Shown here piece after piece: positions 24,733 through 32,456 of a DNA stretch of 64,000 nt. Under the pieces are notes generated by a model, which was given only the letters and a program-made list of their open reading frames with translations, made no database searches and had not been told where the DNA came from. This DNA comes from Cacconaster sp045599325 (GTDB lineage: Bacteria; Bacteroidota; Bacteroidia; Bacteroidales; UBA932): the NCBI GenBank assembly GCA_045599325.1, contig JAZRVT010000015.1, positions 1 through 64,000 of the forward strand, given 5' to 3'. Each line of letters starts with the position of its first letter. Within the stretch, counting starts at the first letter, position 1. A program made the translations under genes and the position numbers.

Positions 24733-26266
24733 GGAGTTCGATATATCATTCCCTGTCCAGCAGACCCCGTCCGAGGAGATGCTGCGGCCCGCTGCGGCCC
24801 GCGCTCTCGGCGTCAGGCCGGACAAGGTCACTTCCATCCGCATATTGAGGCGCTCCCTCGACGCCCGCGGCGAGATTGTCTACCGCTACAGGGTGCAGGC
24901 CTCCTGCGGGGACGGTCTCCTTGAGGAATACCGCCATCCCGAATACCGCAATGTGGCCTCCGCTGAACCTGTCATCGTCGTCGGAAGCGGCCCTGCCGGG
25001 ATGTTCGCATCCCTGCGGCTCCTTATGGAGGGGTTCCGTCCCGTAGTGCTCGAGCGCGGCAGGGATGTTCACTCGCGCAAGAGCGACGTGGCCGCCCTCT
25101 GCCAGAAGAGCGCAGTCTCCCCCGATTCCAACTACTGTTTCGGAGAGGGGGGCGCAGGCACTTTTTCGGACGGAAAGCTCTTCACGCGCTCCACAAAGCG
25201 CGGTGACATCAGAGAGGTCCTGTCGCAGCTGGTCGAGTTCGGAGCCGAACCTTCAATACTTGTCGACGCCCATCCTCATATAGGCAGCGACCGTCTGCCG
25301 AGGATAGTGGAGGCAATCCGAAACTGCATCACCGACCACGGCGGCGAGTACCATTTCGGGGAGAGGGTCATCGACCTTGTCCCGAAGAATGAAGGCGTCA
25401 GGAAAAGCTGGAAAGCGGTATGTGCCGGCGGCAGTGTCTACGAGGCCCGCAATGTGATTCTTGCGACCGGCCACTCGGCGAAAGACATCTACCGGCTCTT
25501 CGCATCGAAGGGATGGGTTCTTGAGGCCAAGGGGTTCGCGCTGGGAGTCCGTGTCGAGCATCCGCAGTCTCTCATCAACAAGATACAGTACCACGGCCGC
25601 TATCAGCCTTATATGCCTGCAGCGGAATATTCACTTGTGGAGCAGGTGGACGGAAGGGGAGTCTTCTCCTTCTGCATGTGCCCGGGCGGAATCCTTGTCC
25701 CGTCCGCCACAGAACAGGGTGAGGTGGTCCTCAACGGTATGTCGAACTCTATGAGGAACAGCCGCTGGGCCAATGCGGGCATTGTCTGCTCCGTGGAGCC
25801 GGGGGATGTCCCTGAATTCGACAGGTACGGGGTCTTCTCGCTGCTGGAGTTCCAGAGCAGCGTGGAGCGCAGGATGTTCGGGTTCTCGGGCTCGATGAAG
25901 GCGCCTGCACAGAGGATGACCGATTTCTGCCGAGGGAAACTGTCGGCCGGACTGCCGCAGAGCTCATATCAGCCGGGCACTGTGAGCGCCCCGCTGCTGG
26001 AGCTCCTTCCTGAGACAGTCGCCCGCAGGCTGAGGGCCGCATTCCCTCTCTTTGACCGCAAGATGAAGGGGTTCTATACCAATGACGCCCTGCTGCTGGC
26101 CACCGAGTCCCGCACCTCCTCTCCTGTCCGGATACCGAGGGATCCGGAGACGATGTGCGCCGAGGGTCTCCCGGGACTCTATCCTTGCGGTGAAGGCGCC
26201 GGCTATTCGGGCGGCATCGTATCCAGTGCGCTTGACGGTATTCTTGCTGCAGCCTCTGTCAGATAA
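24689..26266 (+). CDS. FAD-dependent oxidoreductase (COG2509-type flavoprotein)
   Basis: 525 residues if a TTG at 24689 is used; this start overlaps tsaD by 44 nt. I keep it because the N-terminal 90 residues (RLSLVLQN... VTSIRILRRSLDARG) look like the small N-terminal domain usual in this family; a GTG at 24726 is an alternative. The dinucleotide-binding motif VIVVGSGPAGMFASLRLLMEG is near residues 94-114, followed by NYCFGEGGAGTFSDGKL and GVRVEHPQSLIN, and the C-terminal YPCGEGAGYSGGIVSSALDG FAD loop. Family knowledge: widespread uncharacterised FAD/NAD(P)-binding dehydrogenases. Cytoplasmic; biochemical role unknown. Confidence 0.88.
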   Translation: MTQRLSLVLQNTVIKEFDISFPVQQTPSEEMLRPAAARALGVRPDKVTSIRILRRSLDARGEIVYRYRVQASCGDGLLEEYRHPEYRNVASAEPVIVVGSGPAGMFASLRLLMEGFRPVVLERGRDVHSRKSDVAALCQKSAVSPDSNYCFGEGGAGTFSDGKLFTRSTKRGDIREVLSQLVEFGAEPSILVDAHPHIGSDRLPRIVEAIRNCITDHGGEYHFGERVIDLVPKNEGVRKSWKAVCAGGSVYEARNVILATGHSAKDIYRLFASKGWVLEAKGFALGVRVEHPQSLINKIQYHGRYQPYMPAAEYSLVEQVDGRGVFSFCMCPGGILVPSATEQGEVVLNGMSNSMRNSRWANAGIVCSVEPGDVPEFDRYGVFSLLEFQSSVERRMFGFSGSMKAPAQRMTDFCRGKLSAGLPQSSYQPGTVSAPLLELLPETVARRLRAAFPLFDRKMKGFYTNDALLLATESRTSSPVRIPRDPETMCAEGLPGLYPCGEGAGYSGGIVSSALDGILAAASVR

Positions 26267-26278
26267 CAGCTTTTTTGC

Positions 26279-26286
26279 TATCTTTG
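26279..26286 (+). promoter_or_regulatory. Bacteroidetes -7 box for the zeta-like gene
   Basis: TATCTTTG, 24 nt before the ATG at 26311 and just after the stop of the flavoprotein gene; gives the zeta-like/slyD pair its own promoter. Confidence 0.55.
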
Positions 26287-26310
26287 TAAGACACATTGCT
26301 CTCAAGGAGT

Positions 26311-26898
26311 ATGGGCAGAATGTATATCATAGCAGGGTGCAACGGCGCGGGCAAGACTACTGCGTCCTACACGCTCCTGCCAGATATGCTGAACCTCAGG
26401 ATCTTCGTGAACTCAGACGAGATCGCTGAGAAACTTTCGCCCCAGAATCCTGCCGCGGAGGCGGTGAGAGCGGTCAGAATCTCCATCGACCGTATATACG
26501 AACTTATCGGGAAGGACGAGGACTTCGCCATAGAGACCACGCTGGCGACCCGCAGCCTCTCAAGGATAGTGAAGGATGCCCAGTCCCGGGGATATATGGT
26601 GATCATCCTCTACTTCTGGCTGAAGAGTCCGGATGCGGCGGTGGCGAGAGTGGCCAGGAGGTATGCCGCCGGCGGCCACACCATACCCGAGGCGGACATC
26701 CGCAGGCGCTACTGGCACGGAATACGCAACCTTCGCGAGATCTACATCCCGATCTGCAACTACTGGGTGCTGTTCGACAGCAACAGGAGCGGTGCGGAGA
26801 AGATAGCCGAGGGGGGATTGAGCCTTCCGGTGAGGATATATAAGAAAAGACAGTACGAACAATTGATAACAAAACCTATAAGACATGAAAATCAGTGA
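26311..26898 (+). CDS. Zeta-toxin-like P-loop kinase
   Basis: 195 residues from ATG 26311; ATG 26320 is also good because an AAGGAG motif at 26304-26310 is better spaced from it. Walker A is GCNGAGKTT (about residues 9-17), followed by VNSDEIAEKLSP (Asp that in zeta toxins contacts substrate) and AIETTLATRS, an ExTL block typical of the zeta/AAA_33 group, then YFWLKSPDAAVARVARRYAAGGHTIPEADIRRRY. Family knowledge: zeta toxins phosphorylate UDP-GlcNAc and related sugars; many chromosomal homologues are uncharacterised kinases. No epsilon-like antitoxin is adjacent. The 3' end overlaps slyD by 14 nt, so the two are translationally linked. Confidence 0.85.
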   Translation: MGRMYIIAGCNGAGKTTASYTLLPDMLNLRIFVNSDEIAEKLSPQNPAAEAVRAVRISIDRIYELIGKDEDFAIETTLATRSLSRIVKDAQSRGYMVIILYFWLKSPDAAVARVARRYAAGGHTIPEADIRRRYWHGIRNLREIYIPICNYWVLFDSNRSGAEKIAEGGLSLPVRIYKKRQYEQLITKPIRHENQ

Positions 26899-27418
26899 CG
26901 AAAAAGTTGTCTCTCTGACCTATGTGCTTCTCGTCGACGGCGAGGTCAAGGACAGTACATCAAAAGAGAATCCGCTCGAGTTCATCTTCGGACTCGGCTA
27001 TCTCCTTCCGGAATTCGAGAATAACATCAAAGACCTCGAACCTGGAGGAAAGTTCAAGTTCACCCTCTCGCCTGAGAACGGCTACGGTGTATATGACCCT
27101 AATGCAGTGGTCGACCTGCCGAAGTCAATCTTCGTGCGTGACGGCCAGATAGTGGAGGGTCTCCTGACCATCGGCAATGTCATCCCTATGATGAACCAGC
27201 AGGGCGGCATTATGCCGGGCAAGGTTATGGAAGTGACCGACGATACAGTGAAGATGGACTTCAACCACGAACTTGCAGGCAAGACCCTGAATTTCTCTGG
27301 AGAGATCCTGGACGTCCGTGACGCTACTGAAGAGGAGCTTACAAACGGTCTGCACGGCGAGCGTGCACAGCAGGGCTGCAGCGGCCAGTGCTCATCGTGC
27401 GGCGGCGGCTGCCATTAG
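26885..27418 (+). CDS. slyD: SlyD-like FKBP-type peptidyl-prolyl isomerase
   Basis: 177 residues. FKBP core split by an insert-in-flap domain, as in SlyD: VVSLTYVLLVDGEVKDST, then PLEFIFGLGYLLPEFENNIKDLEPGGKFKF, then the IF chaperone domain, then VKMDFNHELAGKTLNFSGEILDV. The tail ends QQGCSGQCSSCGGGCH, a short Cys/His-rich metal-binding tail resembling E. coli SlyD. Family knowledge: prolyl isomerase and chaperone, with nickel binding through the tail. The start lies inside the zeta-like gene. Convergent 4-nt overlap with the TIGR02757 gene. Confidence 0.92.
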   Translation: MKISDEKVVSLTYVLLVDGEVKDSTSKENPLEFIFGLGYLLPEFENNIKDLEPGGKFKFTLSPENGYGVYDPNAVVDLPKSIFVRDGQIVEGLLTIGNVIPMMNQQGGIMPGKVMEVTDDTVKMDFNHELAGKTLNFSGEILDVRDATEEELTNGLHGERAQQGCSGQCSSCGGGCH

Positions 27419-28122
27419 CAGTCTTCGACCGTCCCCCCGTCAGTGACCCCGTAGCCGAAGAGGGCGAAGTCGCCCCTGCAGGGGTCTCCCGGGAAGATGT
27501 CCCGGAAAAAATCTGTGATTTCGAGTGCAGTGGTGATGTCAGTGCTCTTTCTCTGAGTGATTGACATCTCCATTGCCTGTGTATGGACGTGTGTGTCCAG
27601 CGGGATGACAAGCTCGTCAGGTGAGATGTTCTTCCAGATGCCGAAGTCGACTATCCCGTCGCGGCGCACCATCCAGCGGCGCATCATATGGATCTTCTTG
27701 TTGGCGGCCCTGAGGTCGCTCTTCTGGCCGTAGACAAGCGTTCTGATCTGGTCAGGGGAGAGACATTCCGCGCTGCTGCTGCCTGAATAGAAATCGCGGA
27801 GCCTGCAGCAGATGGCGGCGAACTCGCTCCACTTGACCGTGCGGTGCAGCGACTCATCCCCGCAGCGCCATTTCCCTCGCATCACATAGTCATAAGGTTT
27901 CCATCCCATCTCATCGAATGCGCGCCCGCAGTCGCGGACAATCATACAGCGGCGCCCCCAGGCCAGATGTGCGGCGACCATCGCTGAGATCTCCACATCC
28001 TGAAGCGACGCACAGCCCCGTTTCATCATCTCGAAGAAGCGGGTGGGGAAGGCTATTGGGTCCTCTCTGAAATAGCGCGGGTCGTTGTATTTCTCCGCCC
28101 AGGAGATGAGCTGCTCTCTCAT
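27415..28122 (-). CDS. TIGR02757/DUF2400 family protein
   Basis: 235 residues from ATG 28122, which overlaps the upstream namZ-like stop as ATGA; a longer frame would add 19 residues inside that gene. The family block VIPLDTHVHTQAMEMSITQRKSTD followed by TALEITDFFRDIFPGDPCRGDFALFGYGV identifies the Bacteroidetes/Proteobacteria TIGR02757 family. The family has no established activity; the helical LDTH...ALEIT pattern is reminiscent of HhH-GPD-type DNA glycosylases (my inference). Cytoplasmic. Last gene of the glmM unit. Confidence 0.88.
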   Translation of the reverse strand: MREQLISWAEKYNDPRYFREDPIAFPTRFFEMMKRGCASLQDVEISAMVAAHLAWGRRCMIVRDCGRAFDEMGWKPYDYVMRGKWRCGDESLHRTVKWSEFAAICCRLRDFYSGSSSAECLSPDQIRTLVYGQKSDLRAANKKIHMMRRWMVRRDGIVDFGIWKNISPDELVIPLDTHVHTQAMEMSITQRKSTDITTALEITDFFRDIFPGDPCRGDFALFGYGVTDGGTVEDC

Positions 28123-29219
28123 TTGATCCGGAAAGGCTCGTCGCCGTAAAGGGCGAATTTCTTGGACTTGCGGAGCCACTTCTGCTCCTCGGTCTTGATA
28201 TATTCCTTTGTGGTCTCCCAGTCGATGCGCCCCTCGACGAAGTTGAGCAGGGTGGCGTCTTCAAGGAACTTCCCGGCGCCATCACAGTGGAAATCAGGGC
28301 AGTTGTCCCTGACGAAGCGCATCAGGAGCAGGGCGTGGTTGAGGGCGTGGTACTGCATCCCGGGGATGAACATCAGCTGGAAGCCGAAGCAGGTCTCATC
28401 CTTATAAATCCCGTAGGCAGGCACAAAGCGTGTCCATCGCAGATAGACCCCTTCGTTGGCTACAGGGCATTCCGGGTCATTCCAGCCTTTGACACCGTTG
28501 CGTCCGCACCAGTCGAAGAGAGTCTCCATATATGGGGCTCCGAACTGCTCGAACGGGCGGTTGGTGCCGTGCCCGTAGCTGACGTTCGTACCCATCCACA
28601 GGCACTGCCCGCTGTAGAAGTTGGAGGTGAAGAGACCGGAGAAGTCGGAGAACGGAGGTATTGTCCAGGCCATGAGTTCCCTGTTGACAGGCTCGGCCGC
28701 AGATGAGATGATATGGAGCGGGAATTTCGCGCCGAGCTCGCTGTAGAACATATTGGCCACCTCTCCGAGAGTAAGGCCGTGGCGGTGGGGAAGTCCGATG
28801 ATGCCCAATGTGCCTTCGATCTGCCTTCCGGAAGGATTGACCCTGTCCACGATGAAGACAGATATCCCGGAGCCGGAGACCTTCAGAAGCTTGAAGAGGT
28901 TGAAGAGCAGCGTGGTGTAGTTGCTGTAGCGCGACCCTACGTCCTGCAGTTCGATGACCAGGGCGTCAACCCCTTCAAGATGCGCCGCGTCAATGGATGT
29001 GGTGACTTCGACAGTCTCCGTTCCGCTTACAAGGGTGCCGTAGAGCGAATGCTCCGGGGTGAATATCCTGACCAGATTGCCACGGCGGGCGAGCGATTCG
29101 AAAAGATATTCGCCTCTGTCCGGATGCCAGGCGGCCTGGTTGCACAGGACTGCCACCCGCCCCTTGGCGAGTACGTTGTCACTCTGTTCGAGCAGCGGTG
29201 TGGTGCGGAATGAAAACAT
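28119..29219 (-). CDS. DUF1343 / NamZ-like exo-beta-N-acetylmuramidase homologue
   Basis: 366 residues from ATG 29219, with a GGAG motif about 8 nt upstream; longer starts lie inside mtgA. The DUF1343 family is recognised from VAVLCNQAAWHP, IFTPEHSLYG, VIELQDVGSRYSNYT, IVDRVNPSGRQIEGTLG, and NVSYGHGTNRPFEQFGAPYM. Family knowledge: NamZ in Tannerella is an exo-acting N-acetylmuramidase, and DUF1343 corresponds to glycoside hydrolase family GH171. Most homologues are exported, but this start gives no signal peptide, so it may act in the cytoplasm on imported muropeptides (inference). It directly follows mtgA and glmM, consistent with cell-wall turnover. Confidence 0.88.
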   Translation of the reverse strand: MFSFRTTPLLEQSDNVLAKGRVAVLCNQAAWHPDRGEYLFESLARRGNLVRIFTPEHSLYGTLVSGTETVEVTTSIDAAHLEGVDALVIELQDVGSRYSNYTTLLFNLFKLLKVSGSGISVFIVDRVNPSGRQIEGTLGIIGLPHRHGLTLGEVANMFYSELGAKFPLHIISSAAEPVNRELMAWTIPPFSDFSGLFTSNFYSGQCLWMGTNVSYGHGTNRPFEQFGAPYMETLFDWCGRNGVKGWNDPECPVANEGVYLRWTRFVPAYGIYKDETCFGFQLMFIPGMQYHALNHALLLMRFVRDNCPDFHCDGAGKFLEDATLLNFVEGRIDWETTKEYIKTEEQKWLRKSKKFALYGDEPFRIK

Positions 29220-29230
29220 AGTGTCGTCTC

Positions 29231-29962
29231 CTAATTGTCTTTCTTGTCTTTCTTTTTTTTCTCTTTTTCCTTTTCGGTCTCCTCGAACTTCACGGGGCCT
29301 ATGTTCTTCATCAGCTTGAGTATCTGGCCCTGCCTCCTGAGCATATATGCCGAAGGCTTCACGGAGCTGTACTTCAGTGGGTTCGGAAGGGTGGCGGCCA
29401 CCAGCGCGCACTGGCTTCTCGAAAGTTTGGCGGCAGTGGTGTTGAAATTGTATACCGCCACGGCCTCGGCTCCGTATATTCCCGGTCCCATCTCGATGGA
29501 GTTCAGATAGACTTCCATTATTCTCCGTTTGCCCCAGATGTTCTCTATCAGGAAGGTGAAATAGACTTCCAGCCCCTTTCTGAACATAGAGGACTTCGGC
29601 CAGAGGAAGACATTCTTCGCAGTCTGCTGCGAGATTGTGCTCGCTCCGCGGGGTTTCTTCCGTGTCTTGTTTTCCTCTCTTGCCTGCTTTATCGCCTTGT
29701 AGTCCAGCCCGTTGTGCTTAAGGAACAGATTGTCTTCCGAGGCTATTACCGCGCAGGGCAGCTCTTTGGATATCTTTTCCAGCGGAACCCAGCGGTGGTG
29801 CCAGGTCAGTTTATCTCCGGCCTTCTTCTGCTCGAAGGTCCGGATGACCATCAGCGGTGTGACATAGACAGGAAGGTACTTGTATATGAATGTAACCAGC
29901 AGTGTCGAACCGAAGAACGCCACTGCCAGTATCAGCAGCCACTTCCTGATCCAGCGCCACAT
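29231..29962 (-). CDS. mtgA: Monofunctional biosynthetic peptidoglycan transglycosylase
   Basis: 243 residues. One N-terminal membrane helix (about 8-30). GT51 motifs: ASEDNLFLKHNGLD (catalytic Glu in EDxxFxxH-G), RGASTISQQTAKN, and IMEVYLNSIEMGPGIYGAEAVA. No transpeptidase domain. Family knowledge: polymerises lipid II into glycan strands on the periplasmic face. The C-terminus ends in a strongly charged Glu/Lys-rich tail. It begins one nt after glmM stops and is followed 11 nt later by the namZ-like gene. Confidence 0.95.
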   Translation of the reverse strand: MWRWIRKWLLILAVAFFGSTLLVTFIYKYLPVYVTPLMVIRTFEQKKAGDKLTWHHRWVPLEKISKELPCAVIASEDNLFLKHNGLDYKAIKQAREENKTRKKPRGASTISQQTAKNVFLWPKSSMFRKGLEVYFTFLIENIWGKRRIMEVYLNSIEMGPGIYGAEAVAVYNFNTTAAKLSRSQCALVAATLPNPLKYSSVKPSAYMLRRQGQILKLMKNIGPVKFEETEKEKEKKKKDKKDN

Positions 29963-31342
29963 TTAGCCGATGACTTCGATGACCTCGCGGGCAAGCGCTT
30001 CGGCCGTCTCCTCTGCAGGCGCCTCTGCATAGATGCGGATGATAGGCTCGGTGTTGGAGGCACGGAGGACGAACCACTTGCGCTCCTCTTCGAAGTCGAT
30101 GCGGAGACCGTCCATCTTGTTTGCCGCTGCACCTGCGAAGTGCTTCTCCACCTTGTCGAGAGCATCTGCGATCTGGGCAGGGTCGCTCATCGCAACTTTG
30201 TTCTTCGAGACGAAGTAGTCAGGATATGTAGCGCGCAGTTCCCTCGCGGTGAGCCCCTTGTGGGCGAGATTGCTGAGGAAGAGTGCGACTCCTATCATTG
30301 CGTCGCGGCCATAGTGGAGGTCAGGGAAGATGACACCGCCGTTGCCTTCACCGCCGATGACTGCGCCCACTTCGCGCATTTTTGTGGTAGCGTTGACTTC
30401 ACCCACCTTGCAGGCGTGGTAAACGCAGCCGTGCGCTTCTGTCACATCGCGCAGTGCCCTGGATGAGGAGATGTTGGATACTGTAGGCCCCGGACGCTGT
30501 GAGAGGATGTAGTCCGCCACTGCGACGAGTGTGTACTCCTCGACGAAAGGCCTGCCGTCTTCGCAGATGAATGCGAGGCGGTCTACGTCAGGGTCGACTG
30601 ATATTCCGAGGTCAGCCTTGTTCTCGACGACAGCGTCGCAGAGGCTCACGAGGTTTGCAGGGAGAGGTTCCGGATTGTGGGCGAACTGGCCGTCGACAGT
30701 GTCGTCGATTGCTATGCACTCCACGCCGAGGGCCTTGAGAAGTCTCGGCATAATGATGTTGCCAACAGAGTTGATGGCATCGAGGACAACCTTGTAACCC
30801 TTGCTGCGGATGGCTTCCACGTCAACGAGCGGGTTGGCGAGGATTGCGTCTATGTGCGCCTGTGTGAAATCCTTGCGCTCGACGTGGCCGATGGCGTCGA
30901 CATCCACGAAGTCGAATTCTCCGCTCTCGGCGATTGCCTGGAGAGCCTTGCCCTCTTCGTCTGAGAGGAACTCGCCCTTCTCGTTGAGGAGCTTGAGGGC
31001 GTTCCACTGCCTCGGGTTGTGCGATGCGGTAAGGATGATTCCGCCTTCAGCCTTCTCGAATATGACTCCGAGTTCCGTGGTCGGGGTCGATGCCAGCCCG
31101 GCGTTGACCACATCAATCCCGCAGGCTGTCAGAGTGCCTGTGACGATGGCGTCAACCATCTCGCCGGAGATGCGCGCATCACGGCCGACAACGACTTTGC
31201 AGCGGCTTCTCTCAGGAAATTTGTTCTTCAGCTGCTTAGCATAGGCAGCAGTGAATTTCACGATGTCGATAGGGGTGAGGGCATTGCCAGTCTCGCCCCC
31301 TATGGTGCCTCTGATGCCAGAGATGGATTTGATGAGTGTCAT
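29963..31342 (-). CDS. glmM: Phosphoglucosamine mutase
   Basis: 459 residues from ATG 31342 (MTLIKSISGIRGTIGG); an upstream start would run through the promoter. Phosphohexomutase signatures: ILTASHNPRQWN with the phosphoserine Ser107, SVDPDVDRLAFI (metal-binding DxDxDR), GGEGNGG (sugar loop) and RASNTEPIIRIYAEA (phosphate loop). Family knowledge: interconverts glucosamine-6-P and glucosamine-1-P for UDP-GlcNAc; other family members act on mannose or glucose phosphates. Placement ahead of mtgA and a muramidase homologue supports a peptidoglycan role. First gene of this unit, with a -7 box at 31379-31386. Confidence 0.9.
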   Translation of the reverse strand: MTLIKSISGIRGTIGGETGNALTPIDIVKFTAAYAKQLKNKFPERSRCKVVVGRDARISGEMVDAIVTGTLTACGIDVVNAGLASTPTTELGVIFEKAEGGIILTASHNPRQWNALKLLNEKGEFLSDEEGKALQAIAESGEFDFVDVDAIGHVERKDFTQAHIDAILANPLVDVEAIRSKGYKVVLDAINSVGNIIMPRLLKALGVECIAIDDTVDGQFAHNPEPLPANLVSLCDAVVENKADLGISVDPDVDRLAFICEDGRPFVEEYTLVAVADYILSQRPGPTVSNISSSRALRDVTEAHGCVYHACKVGEVNATTKMREVGAVIGGEGNGGVIFPDLHYGRDAMIGVALFLSNLAHKGLTARELRATYPDYFVSKNKVAMSDPAQIADALDKVEKHFAGAAANKMDGLRIDFEEERKWFVLRASNTEPIIRIYAEAPAEETAEALAREVIEVIG

Positions 31343-31371
31343 ATTTTGAACTGTTTTATCCGTTTTTTTTC

Positions 31372-31379
31372 TAACTTGC
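31372..31379 (+). promoter_or_regulatory. Weak -7-like box for the DUF4923 gene
   Basis: TAACTTGC on the plus strand, 43 nt before the ATG at 31423; it shares its last base with the divergent glmM box, giving a nearly palindromic 15-bp element. Confidence 0.35.
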
Positions 31380-31386
31380 AAAGTTA
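31379..31386 (-). promoter_or_regulatory. Bacteroidetes -7 box for the glmM unit
   Basis: TAACTTTG on the minus strand, 36 nt before the glmM ATG. Confidence 0.55.
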
Positions 31387-31422
31387 TTAAAAACTGAGTC
31401 AAATATCAATCAAATACCGACA

Positions 31423-32079
31423 ATGAAAAGAATCGCAATTGCACTGGCGGCACTCTGCCTTCTCGCAGCACCGCTTTCGGCCCAGAACTCCGGCGACCTC
31501 CTCAGCAAGATAGGCTCGATTATGGGCAGTTCATCATCCGAGCAGAAGGAAGGCTCCGGCCTCGGCTCTGTGCTCGGCACCATCACCGACATCATCAAGG
31601 GCAACACCCTCACCAAGGAGACCTTTTACGGTACCTGGAAATATACCGGCCCTGCAGTGAGCTTCAAGAGCGACAAGGCTCTGGCAAGCATAGCCAGCGC
31701 CGCTGCACAGGGAACTATCGAGAAGAAGCTCGGCACCTATTTCCAGAAAGTGGGCATCACAGAAGGGATGTTCGGCTTCACCTTCAATGAGGACGGTACG
31801 ATGACAATGAACTACGGCTCGAAGACCTTTGCCGGGACCTGGTCTTACGACGCGGAGAACGCCAAAGTCACCCTCAAGCTCAAGCAGCTTCTCAATATAG
31901 GTGTAAGCGCCTATGTCGACAAGTCGGGCGACACTCTGAGCCTTGTCTTCGACACGACTGCCGTGATGAAGATCATCAAGTCCATCAATTCAGTCTACAA
32001 CAATTCGACCCTCTCGACCATCGCATCCATACTGAACCAGTATGATGAGATGTATGCAGGTTTCAGACTGAAAAAATAA
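31423..32079 (+). CDS. Secreted DUF4923 lipocalin-like protein
   Basis: 218 residues. Signal peptide ending LSAQN (cleavage after about residue 20). The mature region has a Ser/Gly-rich linker, then TKETFYGTWKYTGPAVSFKSD, FTFNEDGTMTMNYGSKTFAGTWSYD and LSLVFDTTAVMKIIKSI, alternating strands of a small barrel that match the Bacteroidales DUF4923 family. Family knowledge: exported, structurally lipocalin-like, function unknown. Divergent from glmM; rpmE2 follows with its own promoter. Confidence 0.85.
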   Translation: MKRIAIALAALCLLAAPLSAQNSGDLLSKIGSIMGSSSSEQKEGSGLGSVLGTITDIIKGNTLTKETFYGTWKYTGPAVSFKSDKALASIASAAAQGTIEKKLGTYFQKVGITEGMFGFTFNEDGTMTMNYGSKTFAGTWSYDAENAKVTLKLKQLLNIGVSAYVDKSGDTLSLVFDTTAVMKIIKSINSVYNNSTLSTIASILNQYDEMYAGFRLKK

Positions 32080-32103
32080 TTTTGCCATTAAGAGAATTAT
32101 TTC

Positions 32104-32111
32104 TACTTTTG
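32104..32111 (+). promoter_or_regulatory. Bacteroidetes -7 box for rpmE2
   Basis: TACTTTTG, 37 nt before the rpmE2 ATG. Confidence 0.65.
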
Positions 32112-32148
32112 CCGTCCCAAACAAGGCAACAACTAAAAACACAATAAA

Positions 32149-32403
32149 ATGAAAAAAGGAATCCATCCCGAATCCTACCGTCTTGTAGCTTTCAAGGATA
32201 TGTCAAACGAACACGTGTTCATCACACGTTCCTGCATCAACACTAAGGAAACCATCAACGTTGACGGTGTCGAGTTCCCGCTTGTAAAGGTCGAGATCTC
32301 CAACACTTCACACCCGTTCTACACCGGTAAGATGAAGCTCGTCGACACTGCAGGCCGCGTGGACAAATTCTACAGCAGATACGGCAAGAGGAACAGCAAG
32401 TAG
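32149..32403 (+). CDS. rpmE2: 50S ribosomal protein L31 type B
   Basis: 84 residues. Starts MKKGIHPESYRLVAFKDMSN and contains SNTSHPFYTGKMKLVDTAGRVDKFYSRYGK, the L31 signature. It lacks the four zinc-binding Cys of the A-type (a single Cys in RSCINTK), so it is the zinc-independent B-type. Family knowledge: B-type L31 can replace A-type under zinc limitation, but in many Bacteroidetes it is the only copy. Flanked by a good promoter and a strong terminator, consistent with a highly expressed single gene. Confidence 0.97.
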   Translation: MKKGIHPESYRLVAFKDMSNEHVFITRSCINTKETINVDGVEFPLVKVEISNTSHPFYTGKMKLVDTAGRVDKFYSRYGKRNSK

Positions 32404-32422
32404 TTCTTCAAGGAATAAGAAG

Positions 32423-32456
32423 AAGAGGATGCCCGGAAAGGCATCCTCTTTTTTTT
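32423..32456 (+). terminator. Strong Rho-independent terminator after rpmE2
   Basis: AAGAGGATGCC / GGCATCCTCTT forms an 11-bp perfect stem with a 6-nt loop, followed by eight T. The symmetric stem, with some A upstream, could also work for the convergent radical SAM gene, which ends at 32455. Confidence 0.92.

Noticed and set aside
23782..24843. 353-codon minus-strand open frame
   Set aside because: Antisense to tsaD and the start of the flavoprotein gene, both strongly supported.
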